64,000 bases of DNA from Ignavibacteria bacterium (GTDB lineage: Bacteria; Bacteroidota; Ignavibacteria; Ignavibacteriales; Ignavibacteriaceae), in assembly GCA_030693705.1 (NCBI GenBank), contig JAUYAB010000005.1, positions 124,001-188,000 of the forward strand, read 5' to 3'. Made by a program: the position numbers and the translations under genes. Under the pieces are notes generated by a model. It saw only the letters and a program-made list of their open reading frames with translations, was not told the DNA's origin and ran no database searches. Shown piece by piece: positions 8,936-18,639 of the stretch (its first letter is position 1; each line of letters begins with the position of its first letter).

Positions 8936-10035
8936 GTCAGTTTGAAATTCTTCCTTTGGTTGAAAAATATTATCCGGCAAAATTATTTGTTAAGATATTT
9001 GTATGGGTAATTTGTAAAGTTTTGCGGTATAAAAGAGTTTTTGCAAAGTCAAACACTGGTCATGTTAGTATAATTGCACTGCACAAAATAGGGGATTCCA
9101 TATTTACTACTCATGCTATAAAAAAAATCATTGAATTTCATCAAGACAAAATTATCTCTATTATTTGTTTCCCAGAAACCAAGACAATATTTAAAATTGC
9201 ATTTCCATCAATTGAAATTGTGACTATTCCGCATAATTTATTTTGGAAAAGTAGAATTGCAACCCGAAGGGCAAAAAAAGTATTGCTGCAAACACATTCA
9301 GAAATCATTTATGATCTGACGGGAGCAATTACTTCTGCAACTTTAATTGCTTCGTCAAGAGCTAAAAAGATTGTAGGGATGAACCTGGAATATTTTAAAC
9401 CTCTTTATGATAATTATATTCCTATCAGAAAATCTCCACATTTGATTGACATTTATATGGATGTTGTTCGAATGGTTGTGCCGATAGGGGATAATTTGGA
9501 TTATGAGTTTCCACTTAAGCCAAATAATTCCTCCAGAATATTGATTCATCCGCATGCTGGATGGACAGCAAAGGAATGGGGGATAGATAAATACTTTGAG
9601 TTGGCAAAAAAGCTTCTCCCGCAATACAATGTTGAATTCATCATCGAAACGAATTCTCTTCCGGCAGAAATAAGAAATGAAATCCAGAAGAAATTTAAAT
9701 TGACCGAAACGAAATCTGTCGAAGAGTTAATTGAAAATATTAGAGATTGTGCTGCATTTATTGGAAATGATTCCGGTTCCGTACATATCGCAAGCTTTTT
9801 AGGACGACAGACGTTTGCTATTTATGGTCCCACGAATCCGAAATATTGTAGACCCTTTGGAAATTACCACTCAACAATTCGGCATGAAGTTTCTTGTTCT
9901 CCGGTGATAGAAAATTATTGTTTCACTGATGCAGGAAGAAAATGCCCCTCATTTGACTGCATGAAATTATTGAAAGTTGAAACCGTGTATGACGCGATTG
10001 TTGATTTCCTGAAGAAAGAAAGAATTTTTAGTTGA
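8932..10035 (+). CDS. Glycosyltransferase family 9 (heptosyltransferase-like)
   Basis: The start was placed at the ATG 8932, overlapping the previous stop as ATGA, rather than the GTG at 8914; this gives 367 residues. The C-terminal donor-binding half carries GT9 hallmarks: HPHAGWTAKEWG (about 200-211) and GNDSGSVHIASFLG (about 281-294), then YGPTNP. The N-terminal half has the IGDSIFTTHAI segment typical of the acceptor domain. Known members transfer ADP-heptose to LPS core. Here the enzyme sits inside an exopolysaccharide cluster, so the sugar donor may differ. It is cytoplasmic or membrane-peripheral. The C-terminus has several cysteines (CSPVIENYC, CPSFDC), a common GT9 feature. Confidence 0.82.
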   Translation: MSQFEILPLVEKYYPAKLFVKIFVWVICKVLRYKRVFAKSNTGHVSIIALHKIGDSIFTTHAIKKIIEFHQDKIISIICFPETKTIFKIAFPSIEIVTIPHNLFWKSRIATRRAKKVLLQTHSEIIYDLTGAITSATLIASSRAKKIVGMNLEYFKPLYDNYIPIRKSPHLIDIYMDVVRMVVPIGDNLDYEFPLKPNNSSRILIHPHAGWTAKEWGIDKYFELAKKLLPQYNVEFIIETNSLPAEIRNEIQKKFKLTETKSVEELIENIRDCAAFIGNDSGSVHIASFLGRQTFAIYGPTNPKYCRPFGNYHSTIRHEVSCSPVIENYCFTDAGRKCPSFDCMKLLKVETVYDAIVDFLKKERIFS

Positions 10036-10081
10036 TTTTATTTACACTTATATTTTCGATAAAACCATATATAAGGTATTC

Positions 10082-10090
10082 TGATATAAT
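10082..10090 (+). promoter_or_regulatory. Extended -10 promoter candidate inside the EPS locus
   Basis: The 90-base gap before the O-antigen ligase gene holds TGATATAAT, a perfect extended -10 (TGnTATAAT). No good -35 lies 16-18 bases upstream, which extended -10 promoters can tolerate. The ATG of the ligase gene follows about 36 bases after the motif. This is the largest gap within the first half of the locus, so a secondary transcription start here is plausible. It is inferred from sequence alone, and the AT-rich context makes a chance match possible. Confidence 0.35.
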
Positions 10091-10125
10091 GTCTATAGCA
10101 AACCAGGTCACTCAAAGTAGAAATT

Positions 10126-11532
10126 ATGATACAAAGTTTCGATAATATTTTCGACTTCGATAGAAAAATTGTTTTGTTTGCCTTTCTGATAGCTTTCTCA
10201 GCGGTGATTTTTTCTTCTTATTTATTTTTGGTAGTTCCCCTCATAATTTTGTGTGGAATTCTTTTTATGATTGGGAAAAAGTTGATCTATCCTTTTTTTG
10301 TAATTATTTTTATTGCCTTACCGGGGGATATCGGTGAAAGCGCTCGAACAGCGATCAACATAGTTGGAAGTCTTACACTTGTTTTTTTGTTGTTAAAGAA
10401 ATACCAGTTTCATTTTGATCAATATGTAAAAATTGATAGAGTACTCTTTCGATTAATATTACTCATTCTTGGTTCTTTAATCCTATCAACTCTGTTATCT
10501 GCAAATGTTTTCGTAGGTGTTAAGGAGGTTCTGCGCCAAATAGTTTTTTTTATAATATTCTACTTGTTTTATTCTGAATTTTCAGAAAGAGGGAAAGTTT
10601 TTAACGTTTTGATATCGCTGGTTGTAAGCGGTGTAATAGTTTCTCTCGGTATTGCGTATGACGTCTTTTCATCTGGAATGCAATTAATTTATTTAGAATT
10701 AGCCGGACTTGGGAAGAGCGGGGGATTTTATAAAAACGTTTCCGCTGCCGGGGGAATTTTAGCAATTTCACTTCCTCTGGCTGTATCGTTCCTCTCTTTG
10801 AAAAAAGGAAACGAGAAATGGATTAAATTGGTTTTACTTGCATCAATTTTATTGCAAGCGATCGCGCTTTTGGCAACCAATTCCAGGGGAGCAATTTTAA
10901 GCGTAGTAGTATCTTTAGTCTTGTTTAGTTATTTCCTTTCTCCTAAAAAGTTTAGAAAAGTTTTTATATTCATCGCCTTATTTGCCTTTTTGATTCTATT
11001 GCTGCCTACTACTTCCGAAGTAATCAGTTTATATTTTCGTACAGGAAGAATTTTTGCGAACACCCGTTATCTTATATGGCAAATTGCTTTTTCGATTATT
11101 TCAAGTAATCTTTTTTTTGGTATTGGTCCAGGAATGTTTAAATATTATATGTATCCCAATTTACCGGTAATGTTAGGAAGTTGGAATGAAAGTCAAATTG
11201 CTTATGTTTATAAATTTTCCGGCGGGGGACAAGCGCATAATTTTTTTCTGATGCAGACTTCGGAACTTGGAGTGGTTGGATTAGTGGTCACTCTCTTATT
11301 AATTGCTTATGTACTTAAAACGTCATTCCGGTTGATGCAAGCCGTGCGTTGCGTTTCTCATCAGTATTATATTTTATCAAATATTATATTTTCAATTTTT
11401 ATTGGATTGTTGGTGAGATCTTTTTTTGAAGCTACCGGAATTCTGTCAAATGGTTGGCTTTCGCGTGATTTACCGTTTTGGCTTTTATTCCTTTCCGTAC
11501 TTATCATTAAATCGAAAGTTGAGAAACATTAA
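10126..11532 (+). CDS. O-antigen ligase/polymerase family protein (Wzy_C)
   Basis: 468 residues, nearly all membrane: ten or more hydrophobic segments and one larger periplasmic loop (about 300-375) containing NTRYLIWQIAFSII, then GIGPGMF and QAHNFFLMQTSELG. The pattern of R and H residues in a loop before the last helices is the Wzy_C/WaaL signature. It is expected to polymerise undecaprenyl-linked repeat units at the periplasmic face (Wzy), or to ligate finished glycan to an acceptor. The presence of two Wzz-type proteins favours polymerase. A candidate promoter sits in the upstream gap. The next gene begins 4 bases after its stop. Confidence 0.83.
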   Translation: MIQSFDNIFDFDRKIVLFAFLIAFSAVIFSSYLFLVVPLIILCGILFMIGKKLIYPFFVIIFIALPGDIGESARTAINIVGSLTLVFLLLKKYQFHFDQYVKIDRVLFRLILLILGSLILSTLLSANVFVGVKEVLRQIVFFIIFYLFYSEFSERGKVFNVLISLVVSGVIVSLGIAYDVFSSGMQLIYLELAGLGKSGGFYKNVSAAGGILAISLPLAVSFLSLKKGNEKWIKLVLLASILLQAIALLATNSRGAILSVVVSLVLFSYFLSPKKFRKVFIFIALFAFLILLLPTTSEVISLYFRTGRIFANTRYLIWQIAFSIISSNLFFGIGPGMFKYYMYPNLPVMLGSWNESQIAYVYKFSGGGQAHNFFLMQTSELGVVGLVVTLLLIAYVLKTSFRLMQAVRCVSHQYYILSNIIFSIFIGLLVRSFFEATGILSNGWLSRDLPFWLLFLSVLIIKSKVEKH

Positions 11533-11536
11533 CTCA

Positions 11537-12643
11537 GTGAAAATTTTATTATTCTCCGATCCATCTTCCGCGCATACTATTAAGTGGGCAAATGGTCTTG
11601 CTGAACGCGGAGTTGAAGTTATAGTGTTTGGATTTTCATCCTTCGATAAAAAGAATTATCTTGAAAATATACTTGTCATTTCTTCCCCTTTGATTAGTGA
11701 CGAAACAAAAGCCGAACCAAGTGGTTCATTAAAAAAAGTTTCATATTTTAGACTTATGCCGGAATTAAAGAGGATTCTCGCAAAAGAAAAACCCGACATT
11801 CTTCATGCTCACTATGGATCAAGTTATGGATTGATCGGGGCGTTTAGCGGCTTTCATCCTTACATTGTTTCGTATTGGGGTTCAGATCTTTTTGTTTTCG
11901 CAAAGAAAAATTTTGTTAATAGATATATAACTAAATTAGTATGTTCAAAATCCAATGTTATAACGGTTACAAGCGATTATTTGGCAGAAGAATTGAAAAA
12001 ATATTCCTCTAAAACTCCGTTTATTATACCTTTTGGAATCGATCTAAATAAATTCTTATTCAAACAAAGAAGTATCGATGATGCAGAAACGATTGTAATT
12101 GGAATTGTAAAATTGTTTAAGGACATTTATGGTATCAAAATATTACTTAATGCGTTTGATATCGTTCTAAAGAAATACAAGACAAAAAAAGTGAAACTCT
12201 TACTTGTTGGTGATGGTGAGAAAAGAAGTGAATACGAACAAATCGTTGCAAAATATGGAATATCAAATTCAGTAGAATTTGCCGGTCTTGTACAGCCAAA
12301 AGACATTATGGAATATTATGATAAAATTGATTTAGCCGTATTTCCATCGTATGATGAAAGTTTTGGTGTTGCTCTCATCGAAGCGATGGCATGCGGAATT
12401 CCTGTTATCGCCTCAAACATCCCAGCTTTTAAAGAAATATTTAAAGATGGCGATGTAGGTGATTTAATTTTGAGTCACGATAAAGAAGCATTCGCTGAAA
12501 GAATAATTTATTATTTAGAGAATGCATACTATTATAAAAGAAAACACTCCCAAACTCGTGTGCACGTTGAAAAGTATTATTCTTTGCATGAAAATATCTC
12601 AAAGATGAAAAAAGTGTATGAAACAACGATGATGGGTAAATAA
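11537..12643 (+). CDS. Glycosyltransferase family 4 protein
   Basis: The GTG at 11537 is chosen as start (VKILLFSDPSSAHTIKWANG). The frame is open back to 11426, but that would overlap the preceding gene by 107 bases, and the upstream residues look unlike the family. 368 residues form two Rossmann-like halves (GT-B fold). The donor-binding half has the E-x7-E motif in ESFGVALIEAMACGIPVIAS, plus a GDGEKRSEY segment. GT4 enzymes are retaining and transfer a nucleotide-activated sugar to a lipid-linked acceptor on the cytoplasmic face. Donor and acceptor cannot be read from the sequence. It lies 4 bases after the polymerase gene and 4 bases before the next glycosyltransferase. Confidence 0.87.
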   Translation: MKILLFSDPSSAHTIKWANGLAERGVEVIVFGFSSFDKKNYLENILVISSPLISDETKAEPSGSLKKVSYFRLMPELKRILAKEKPDILHAHYGSSYGLIGAFSGFHPYIVSYWGSDLFVFAKKNFVNRYITKLVCSKSNVITVTSDYLAEELKKYSSKTPFIIPFGIDLNKFLFKQRSIDDAETIVIGIVKLFKDIYGIKILLNAFDIVLKKYKTKKVKLLLVGDGEKRSEYEQIVAKYGISNSVEFAGLVQPKDIMEYYDKIDLAVFPSYDESFGVALIEAMACGIPVIASNIPAFKEIFKDGDVGDLILSHDKEAFAERIIYYLENAYYYKRKHSQTRVHVEKYYSLHENISKMKKVYETTMMGK

Positions 12644-12647
12644 TACA

Positions 12648-13661
12648 ATGAATCAGACCAGTAAAATTACTGTTATAATTCCTTGTAGAAACGAAGAAAA
12701 ATACATCGGTGACTGTCTGAACTCTGTTATTAATAATGATTATCCGACTGATTCTATAGAAGTTTTGGTTGTAGATGGCGAAAGTTCAGATTCAACTCAA
12801 GCTATAGTAAAAGAATTCGGTACAAAGTTTAATTTCATTAAATTACTCATTAATTCACATGAGAAAGTTCCTTATGCATTAAATCAAGGAATAAAAGAAT
12901 CTACTGGAGATTTTATTATAAGATTAGATGCGCACAGCGAAATTCCAAATGATTATTTCTCCAAATTGCTTTTTTGGAGTAAAAAACTAAATGCAGACAA
13001 CATCGGTGCTGTCTGCTTGACTGACGTTAAACACAAGAATTCTAAGACTAATTCTATCATTGCTGTTTTAAGTAACAAGTATGGCGTTGGTAATTCATAT
13101 TTTAGAATTGGAATAGATAAAGTTAAAGAAGTTGATCATGTGCCATTTGGGTGTTTTAGGAAGAAAATATTTAACAAAGTAGGACTTTTCAATGAACTCT
13201 TAGATAGAAATCAAGATATTGAATTAAGCAAAAGAATTACAAGAAACGGTGGACACATTTTTCTACTCCCGGATCTGTTTTGTACTTATTATGCACGAGA
13301 AACTTTTTATGGAATTGCCAAAAATAATTTTGGGAATGGATTTTGGAATATATTAACCGTTTATATAACTAAAAAAATCGGCTCATTAAGTTGGCGGCAC
13401 TTTATCCCTTTCTTGTTCCTCTTATCTTTACTGGTTCCGCTATTAAGTATGATATGGTTTCCAATCGTAGGATTGGTTACGGTGCTAATACTTGCGGTTT
13501 ATTTGGTCGTAATTCTCCCAATCAGTTTAAAACTTTCTAATAAGGAAACGTTTTTTATTTACATTTATTGGACATTTATAGTGTTACATTTTTCTTATGG
13601 ATTTGGTTCATTAATGGGTTTTCTAAGAATTGATCATTTAATGAAGTCTAAAAAAAAATGA
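12648..13661 (+). CDS. Glycosyltransferase family 2 protein with C-terminal membrane helices (ExoA-like)
   Basis: 337 residues. The N-terminal GT-A domain shows IIPCRNEEKYIGDCLNSV (about 10-27), VVDGESSDST and the RLDAHSEIP metal/nucleotide region near 90-98. A NQDIELSKRI motif near 190 matches the acceptor-side ED-type motif. Two to three hydrophobic helices occupy about 245-325, so it is membrane anchored. The closest known type is the succinoglycan-type ExoA transferase. It is expected to extend the lipid-linked repeat unit of the locus. Its last codons overlap the start of the next gene (ATGA at 13658-13661). Confidence 0.87.
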   Translation: MNQTSKITVIIPCRNEEKYIGDCLNSVINNDYPTDSIEVLVVDGESSDSTQAIVKEFGTKFNFIKLLINSHEKVPYALNQGIKESTGDFIIRLDAHSEIPNDYFSKLLFWSKKLNADNIGAVCLTDVKHKNSKTNSIIAVLSNKYGVGNSYFRIGIDKVKEVDHVPFGCFRKKIFNKVGLFNELLDRNQDIELSKRITRNGGHIFLLPDLFCTYYARETFYGIAKNNFGNGFWNILTVYITKKIGSLSWRHFIPFLFLLSLLVPLLSMIWFPIVGLVTVLILAVYLVVILPISLKLSNKETFFIYIYWTFIVLHFSYGFGSLMGFLRIDHLMKSKKK

Positions 13662-14803
13662 TTGAAAGAAAGTACAAAGAAGCAATCAGCTTAATTCTAA
13701 AATGCGATGCAGAACGGATCTTCCTTTATTGGAAAGGAAGAGTTGCCCTTTATGCCATTCTGAAAGCTATGGGAATAAAAAAAGATGATGAAGTGATATT
13801 GCCTGCTTTTACTTGTGTTGTCGTTCCCAATGCAATAATATATTTGGGCGCAAAACCAGTCTATGTTGATATCTCTACTGAAACTTTGAATATGGAGATT
13901 GATCTAATTGAAGATGCAATTACTCCCAAAACAAAAGTAATAATTTGTCAGAATACTTTTGGCTTATCTTCTAACATTGAGGAAATAAATGAGATTGCTA
14001 AGAAGCATAAGCTTTTCACTATCGAAGACTGCACACACGGATTTGGAGGAGTCTATAACGGAAAACCGAACGGCTCTTATTGCGATGCTGCTTTTTATTC
14101 AACGCAATGGAATAAACCATTCTCAACTGGAATCGGTGGATTTGCAGCAATTAATAACTTGGAGCTGTTGGGTAAAATGCAACAACTGGAAAATGAAAAG
14201 TTACAACCTTCAATCATTGAACAATTTGCCTTGGCGGCTCTCATAATATTAAAAAAATATTTTATTAACAGATTTACATACTGGTCGTTGGTAAAGTTAT
14301 ACCGATTCCTAAGTAATAAAAATTTGATTATCGGCTCCAACCAGGGAGAAGAGCTATCAGGAATAACGATACCTAAAAAGTATTTCAAAGATATTTCCTT
14401 AATTCAAATTATTACCGGAATAAAAGAGCTAAAGAAAAATGATTCTATTAATAATCTCAGGCAGAAAAATGCAACAGCTTACACGCGTTTTTTAATGGAA
14501 AACGGAAAAACACACATTGCAATGAACTTCTTTGAGAATCATTTATTTTTAAGGTATCCGGTACTTGTTGAGAATCGCGAGTCGTTTTTAGCATTAGCGG
14601 AAAAATCAAAGATCTCCGTAGGGGATTGGTTTCTCTCGCCGATACATCCTGTAAAACAAAAATTTGATTTATGGAAACTAAATATGAACAATTTTCCCAT
14701 CGCTTGCAGCATATCCCAAAGGATTGTGAATCTACCAACTGACATCAAAGATAATAGGGAAGTCTTAAATTTTCTGAATAGTAATCTTGAAATGATAAAA
14801 TAA
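13658..14803 (+). CDS. DegT/DnrJ/EryC1-family PLP-dependent aminotransferase (first copy)
   Basis: 381 residues, fold type I. The segment DEVILPAFTCVVVPNAIIYLG (about 44-64) matches the family's substrate-entry region. IEDCTHGFGG carries the PLP-binding Asp (D124), and the Schiff-base lysine is K153 in STQWNKPFSTGIGG. Family members aminate keto-sugar nucleotides such as 4-keto-6-deoxyhexoses; some act as dehydratases. Here K153 is present, so aminotransferase is favoured. It diverges from the second copy at 15130, notably in the middle (about 190-260), so the two probably use different substrates. The start overlaps the previous stop, and a gap of about 325 bases follows. Confidence 0.8.
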   Translation: MIERKYKEAISLILKCDAERIFLYWKGRVALYAILKAMGIKKDDEVILPAFTCVVVPNAIIYLGAKPVYVDISTETLNMEIDLIEDAITPKTKVIICQNTFGLSSNIEEINEIAKKHKLFTIEDCTHGFGGVYNGKPNGSYCDAAFYSTQWNKPFSTGIGGFAAINNLELLGKMQQLENEKLQPSIIEQFALAALIILKKYFINRFTYWSLVKLYRFLSNKNLIIGSNQGEELSGITIPKKYFKDISLIQIITGIKELKKNDSINNLRQKNATAYTRFLMENGKTHIAMNFFENHLFLRYPVLVENRESFLALAEKSKISVGDWFLSPIHPVKQKFDLWKLNMNNFPIACSISQRIVNLPTDIKDNREVLNFLNSNLEMIK

Positions 14804-15129
14804 ATGTTACAAAATAGATGGGGGTTCTGTTTTTTTTCTCAATAAGTCTGCCGTTTTGTTTATTTTTTTGGTTTTTAACAATGTTTCTGTTTCAAGTTCG
14901 GAGGTATGTTTTACAAAAACCTACTATTTCGGGTAACTAAAATTCTATCTGACACATTTATCAATCATCATGAAGATCACAAAGTTACTCCATATTGAAG
15001 TGCTAAAGTGAAAAACAAGAAATTTTGTTTATTTTAAGAACATTCTTTTATTTTATTAGAAATAGATTCATTGTTTTAGAATGATTTTCACTATTTTGGG
15101 AATATAATTTGGAAAAATCTAGAAAAAAT
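14804..15129 (+). other. Intergenic region inside the EPS locus
   Basis: About 325 AT-rich bases with no convincing gene on either strand. It contains T-runs soon after the upstream stop, two short imperfect inverted repeats (AAACAA/TTGTTT near 15014-15031; AAGAA/TTCTT at 15036-15047), and a TATAAT at 15103-15108 that is 22 bases before the next ATG. No matching -35 is seen at 16-18 bases. The gap may separate two transcription units of the locus. Confidence 0.5.
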
Positions 15130-16290
15130 ATGGAAAATAATTTTACTCAGTTCCACAGACCCTTTATTAATGACGAAGAAATTAACGAAGTCGTCGCTAC
15201 TTTAAAATCTGGCTGGCTGAGCATGGGACCCCGGACAATTCAGTTCGAGGATGATTTTAGAAATTATATCGGCGCTGATTATTCTGTATCGGTAAATTCA
15301 TGGACGGCTGGGGGACATTTATCCCTTGAAGCTTTTGGTCTGAAACCTGGTGACGAAGTAATTGTTCCAACCATGACCTTTCCTGCTACAGCCGAAATAG
15401 TCTATTACTTTGGCGCAAAACCAGTCATTGTTGATGTTGATAAAGACACATTAAATCTTTCTATTAGTGAAATTGAAAAAGCCATAACAAAAAAAACCAA
15501 AGTTATAATCCCTGTTCATTATGCAGGGCAACCCGCTGATTTGGATGAGATTAATCAAATAGCCAAAGCTTATAATTTGAAAGTTATAGAAGATGCGGCA
15601 CACAGTCTGCCATCATATTACAAGGGAAAAAAAATTGGTTCAATAAGCGATGTTACCGTCTTCAGTTTTTATGCTACAAAAACACTCTGTACTGGAGAAG
15701 GTGGAATGATTTGTTCTAATAATGAAGAGTTTTCTGAACGTACAAGATTAATGAGAATGCACGGCATGAACCGAGATGCTTGGAAACGTTATTCGGATGC
15801 TTGTTCCTGGTATTACGAGATAGTTGCTCCCGGATTTAAATATAACTTCACTGACTTACAGGCTGCATTAGGAATTGTTCAACTAAGAAAAGTTGATCAG
15901 ATGCTGGAAATGCGAAAACATATTGCATCACTTTATACCAAAGAGCTCTGCGGTAACGAATTTATTTCATTGCCTGTAATAAAGTCAGACCGGGAAACCT
16001 CTTGGCATTTGTACCCAATTCGATTAAATCTCGAAGCTCTTAAAATTGGAAGAAATGATTTTATTAATGAGTTAAAAGATCTGGGAGTTGGGACGGGTGT
16101 ACATTTTATGCCGGTACATCAACATCAATTTTACAAAGATTCATTGTCTCTCAATAATAGCGATTTCCCGGTAGCGAACGACGCGTTCGAACGCCTCATC
16201 TCAATTCCAATTTATCCCGGACTTACCGATGCCGAAGTTACAAAAGTGATCGAGGCGGTTAATCATTTGACTAAAAAACATAGTCGTTAA
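15130..16290 (+). CDS. DegT/DnrJ/EryC1-family sugar aminotransferase (second copy)
   Basis: The ATG at 15130 is preferred to a TTG at 15109; 386 residues. The N-terminus GWLSMGPRTIQFEDDF is the classic start of sugar aminotransferases of the ArnB/WecE/PseC type. IEDAAHSLPS carries D155, and FYATKTLCTGEGGM carries the PLP lysine K184. The C-terminus has GVGTGVHFMPVHQ, the acceptor-site loop of UDP-4-keto sugar aminotransferases. It should transfer an amino group from glutamate to a keto-sugar nucleotide. The phosphoglycosyl transferase follows after 15 bases, so the aminated sugar may be the first sugar of the repeat unit, as in PglE/PglC systems. That last step is inference. Confidence 0.87.
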   Translation: MENNFTQFHRPFINDEEINEVVATLKSGWLSMGPRTIQFEDDFRNYIGADYSVSVNSWTAGGHLSLEAFGLKPGDEVIVPTMTFPATAEIVYYFGAKPVIVDVDKDTLNLSISEIEKAITKKTKVIIPVHYAGQPADLDEINQIAKAYNLKVIEDAAHSLPSYYKGKKIGSISDVTVFSFYATKTLCTGEGGMICSNNEEFSERTRLMRMHGMNRDAWKRYSDACSWYYEIVAPGFKYNFTDLQAALGIVQLRKVDQMLEMRKHIASLYTKELCGNEFISLPVIKSDRETSWHLYPIRLNLEALKIGRNDFINELKDLGVGTGVHFMPVHQHQFYKDSLSLNNSDFPVANDAFERLISIPIYPGLTDAEVTKVIEAVNHLTKKHSR

Positions 16291-16305
16291 TCATTTATTT
16301 ATGTC

Positions 16306-16881
16306 ATGGGCAAAGAAGGAAGTATTATTAAACGAACATCCGATATTATAATTAGCCTGTTTGTTCTTCTGGTTACTTCCCCGGTTTTGTTACTTGCGAT
16401 GGCTGTAATCCGAATTGAATCGCCGGGTTCAGCAATTTTCGTTCAATTAAGAGCTGGTAAAAACGGCAATCCTTTTAAAATGTTCAAGCTTCGTGGGATG
16501 GTGGAAAATGCTTTGGAGATAGGCCCAAACCTTACCCAAGTAAACGATCCTCGATTAACCAAGACCGGTAAATTTTTAAGAAGATTGAGCATCGATGAAA
16601 TTCCTCAGTTTATTAATGTTTTATTCGGAACGATGTCTATTGTGGGACCTCGCCCGGAAATTTTAGATATCACAAACAATTATACTGAAGAACAAAAAAA
16701 GGTTTTTCAATTCACTCCCGGGATTACTGGTTTTTCACAAATCAATGGAAGGCAGATGTTAACACCGGAACAGAGAACCCGTATGGAAGTTGAATATTAC
16801 CGCAATGCCACTTTTATTTCTGATTTATTAATTTTATTGAAAACACCTTTCGTTATTCTAACGAACGAAGGAAATGTTTAA
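16306..16881 (+). CDS. Initiating phosphoglycosyl transferase (PglC-type, small monotopic)
   Basis: 191 residues, the size of minimal PglC-like enzymes with no N-terminal extension. One hydrophobic re-entrant segment (about 12-35) is followed by the bacterial sugar transferase domain: FKMFKLRGMVENA, then the catalytic Asp-Glu dyad D97-E98 in RRLSIDEIPQ, then MSIVGPRPE (110-118) and GITGFSQINGR. It transfers a sugar-1-phosphate from a UDP-sugar to undecaprenyl phosphate on the inner leaflet, the first step of the pathway. In family members the spacing of KLR to the dyad is similar. The next gene starts at the last base of its stop codon (16881), showing tight coupling. Confidence 0.9.
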   Translation: MGKEGSIIKRTSDIIISLFVLLVTSPVLLLAMAVIRIESPGSAIFVQLRAGKNGNPFKMFKLRGMVENALEIGPNLTQVNDPRLTKTGKFLRRLSIDEIPQFINVLFGTMSIVGPRPEILDITNNYTEEQKKVFQFTPGITGFSQINGRQMLTPEQRTRMEVEYYRNATFISDLLILLKTPFVILTNEGNV

Positions 16882-18554
16882 TGGAAACAAAAAACATTTG
16901 GTTTGTCTTCCTTATGTTTTCAACATTAACTTTTTCGCAAAATCTTTCTGTCAATCCCAACCACCCCGTCTATGATTTCTTAAATCAACTTCGTGTAAAA
17001 AATATTCTTACAAATTATGATGACGTGGTTCTTCCTTTAACACGGGGAGAAATATATAGTGAATTGCAGAAAGCGAAAGATTCTCTTCATCTATTTTCGG
17101 AAAGTGATAAAGAAAAACTAAATCTTTTTTTACAATATTTCCCTTCCGTTAGAAAAGTAAATAATTCATTTTGGGGAGGGGATTCTCTGACGCTTAAACA
17201 GCACTTTTTTTCTGTGGATGAAAATTTTGCTTATCTCTTCCAAGACTCGCTATTCTCCTTCACATTTGCCCCAATTGTTACAACTAAAAATATTCTATTT
17301 GACGATTCAAATGAAAAGGGACGAACTTCTTTTCTTGTAACCTACGGCGGAGCTTTTTCACTTGAGTATGATGATTGGTTCGCTTGTTATCTGGAAGCTT
17401 GGAATGGCTTCCAAACCGGTGATAGAATTGCCTCCCAAACGGATCAAAGAGTTAATCAAAGTTTTTCTTTTAATCACACCGGACTCAATTATTTTGATCA
17501 AACTTCCGGTTATGTAACAGTAAAAAAAAATATTTTCAAATTACAAGTTGGGCGAGAAAGAGTTTTTTGGGGAGTTAACAGTTATGAGCAATCAATCTTA
17601 AATAGCACTCCACAAATATTCGATTTCATCAAATTTGATATAGCTTATAAACAATTTTCTTATAAGTTTTTACATGGGTGGCTTGTTCAACCTTCTGCAA
17701 CGGTTTATGTTGATTCGTTGAGATATGACGTTAAGAATAAAAATCCAAAGTATATTGTTACAAGCCGATTCGGTTACCAACCTTTTGCAAATTTATCTTT
17801 AGGTATTGGGCAAACAATAATTTATGGAAACCGCCCGGTTGAATTAGCTTATTTAAATCCATTTTTACTATGGGAATCTGCACAAAGATCATTGAATGAT
17901 CTCGACAACTCCTTTTTACACATTGATGCGAGATACCGCCCATGGAACGGATTAGAGATGAATGGAACATTTACATTTGATGATATTAATTTTAATTTCT
18001 TAAAGAAGGATAAGTGGAACTCGGCCGGAAATAGAATTGCATGGCAACTCGGTTTTGCAGCAGCCGTTCCATTTCTTTCAGAAAGATTAATGGTTTATGG
18101 AGATCATGTTCAAATAAGACCGTACACATACTCGCATCCCAACGGTGGGGAAGCATTAACTTATACAAATAATGGTTTTCCCCTTGGACTCAATCTTCAA
18201 CCAAATAGTGCAATGACAAGCATCAAACTGGTATATGATTTTTCTGCGAAATTAAGTTCTTATTTTTTATTCAGACATGTGATTCATGGTGATAATATTC
18301 TTGATAAGAATGGAAATGTAATTAGGAATGTTGGCGGTTCAATCTTTTTAAGCACTCGTTTTTTTGACTCGCAAGTAGCAAACTTTTTAGACGGTGAAAA
18401 AGTAGTAACGAATTCGTGCAAAATGAATTTGCGATACTTAGTATCGTATAATTTAAATGTAGTGTTAGAAGGAGACTATAATCAAGTTGCTAAAGTGAAG
18501 AATACGACGACAACATTTTTTTCTTCGTTGCAGATCAATTATAATTTTTATTAA
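16881..18554 (+). CDS. Wzi-like capsule assembly outer-membrane barrel
   Basis: 557 residues. A signal peptide (about 1-18, ending TLTFSQ) is followed by an alpha-helical N-terminal piece (VYDFLNQLRVKNILTNYDDV, later LTRGEIYSELQKAK), then a long region of alternating aromatic and polar residues typical of beta strands (VTVKKNIFKLQVGRERVFWG, ELAYLNPFLLWES). This matches the Caps_assemb_Wzi layout: a helical bundle plus an 18-strand barrel. Wzi is an outer-membrane lectin that binds exported capsule and helps attach it to the surface. As the last gene of the cluster it marks the outer-surface end of the pathway and supports capsule rather than only free EPS. The assignment is by overall pattern. 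Confidence 0.78.
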   Translation: METKNIWFVFLMFSTLTFSQNLSVNPNHPVYDFLNQLRVKNILTNYDDVVLPLTRGEIYSELQKAKDSLHLFSESDKEKLNLFLQYFPSVRKVNNSFWGGDSLTLKQHFFSVDENFAYLFQDSLFSFTFAPIVTTKNILFDDSNEKGRTSFLVTYGGAFSLEYDDWFACYLEAWNGFQTGDRIASQTDQRVNQSFSFNHTGLNYFDQTSGYVTVKKNIFKLQVGRERVFWGVNSYEQSILNSTPQIFDFIKFDIAYKQFSYKFLHGWLVQPSATVYVDSLRYDVKNKNPKYIVTSRFGYQPFANLSLGIGQTIIYGNRPVELAYLNPFLLWESAQRSLNDLDNSFLHIDARYRPWNGLEMNGTFTFDDINFNFLKKDKWNSAGNRIAWQLGFAAAVPFLSERLMVYGDHVQIRPYTYSHPNGGEALTYTNNGFPLGLNLQPNSAMTSIKLVYDFSAKLSSYFLFRHVIHGDNILDKNGNVIRNVGGSIFLSTRFFDSQVANFLDGEKVVTNSCKMNLRYLVSYNLNVVLEGDYNQVAKVKNTTTTFFSSLQINYNFY

Positions 18555-18639
18555 AGCGAAGGGTAAAAAAAAGAACCTCTTTTTTGTGTTGATTTTCTCA
18601 TACAACTTTAGAAGTTTGGATTAAAAATAATAGGTATTT

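Noticed and set aside
11426-11536. Upstream extension of the GT4 frame
   Set aside because: It would overlap the polymerase gene by 107 bases, and GT4 proteins begin right at the VKILLFS strand coded from the GTG at 11537.
15103-15108. TATAAT before the second aminotransferase as a full promoter
   Set aside because: No -35 or extended -10 bases at the right place, and the region is very AT-rich.
18555-18639. A/T-only hairpin after the Wzi-like gene as terminator
   Set aside because: The stem would be almost pure A-T (A-run against T-run) with no GC clamp, so it is too weak to call.
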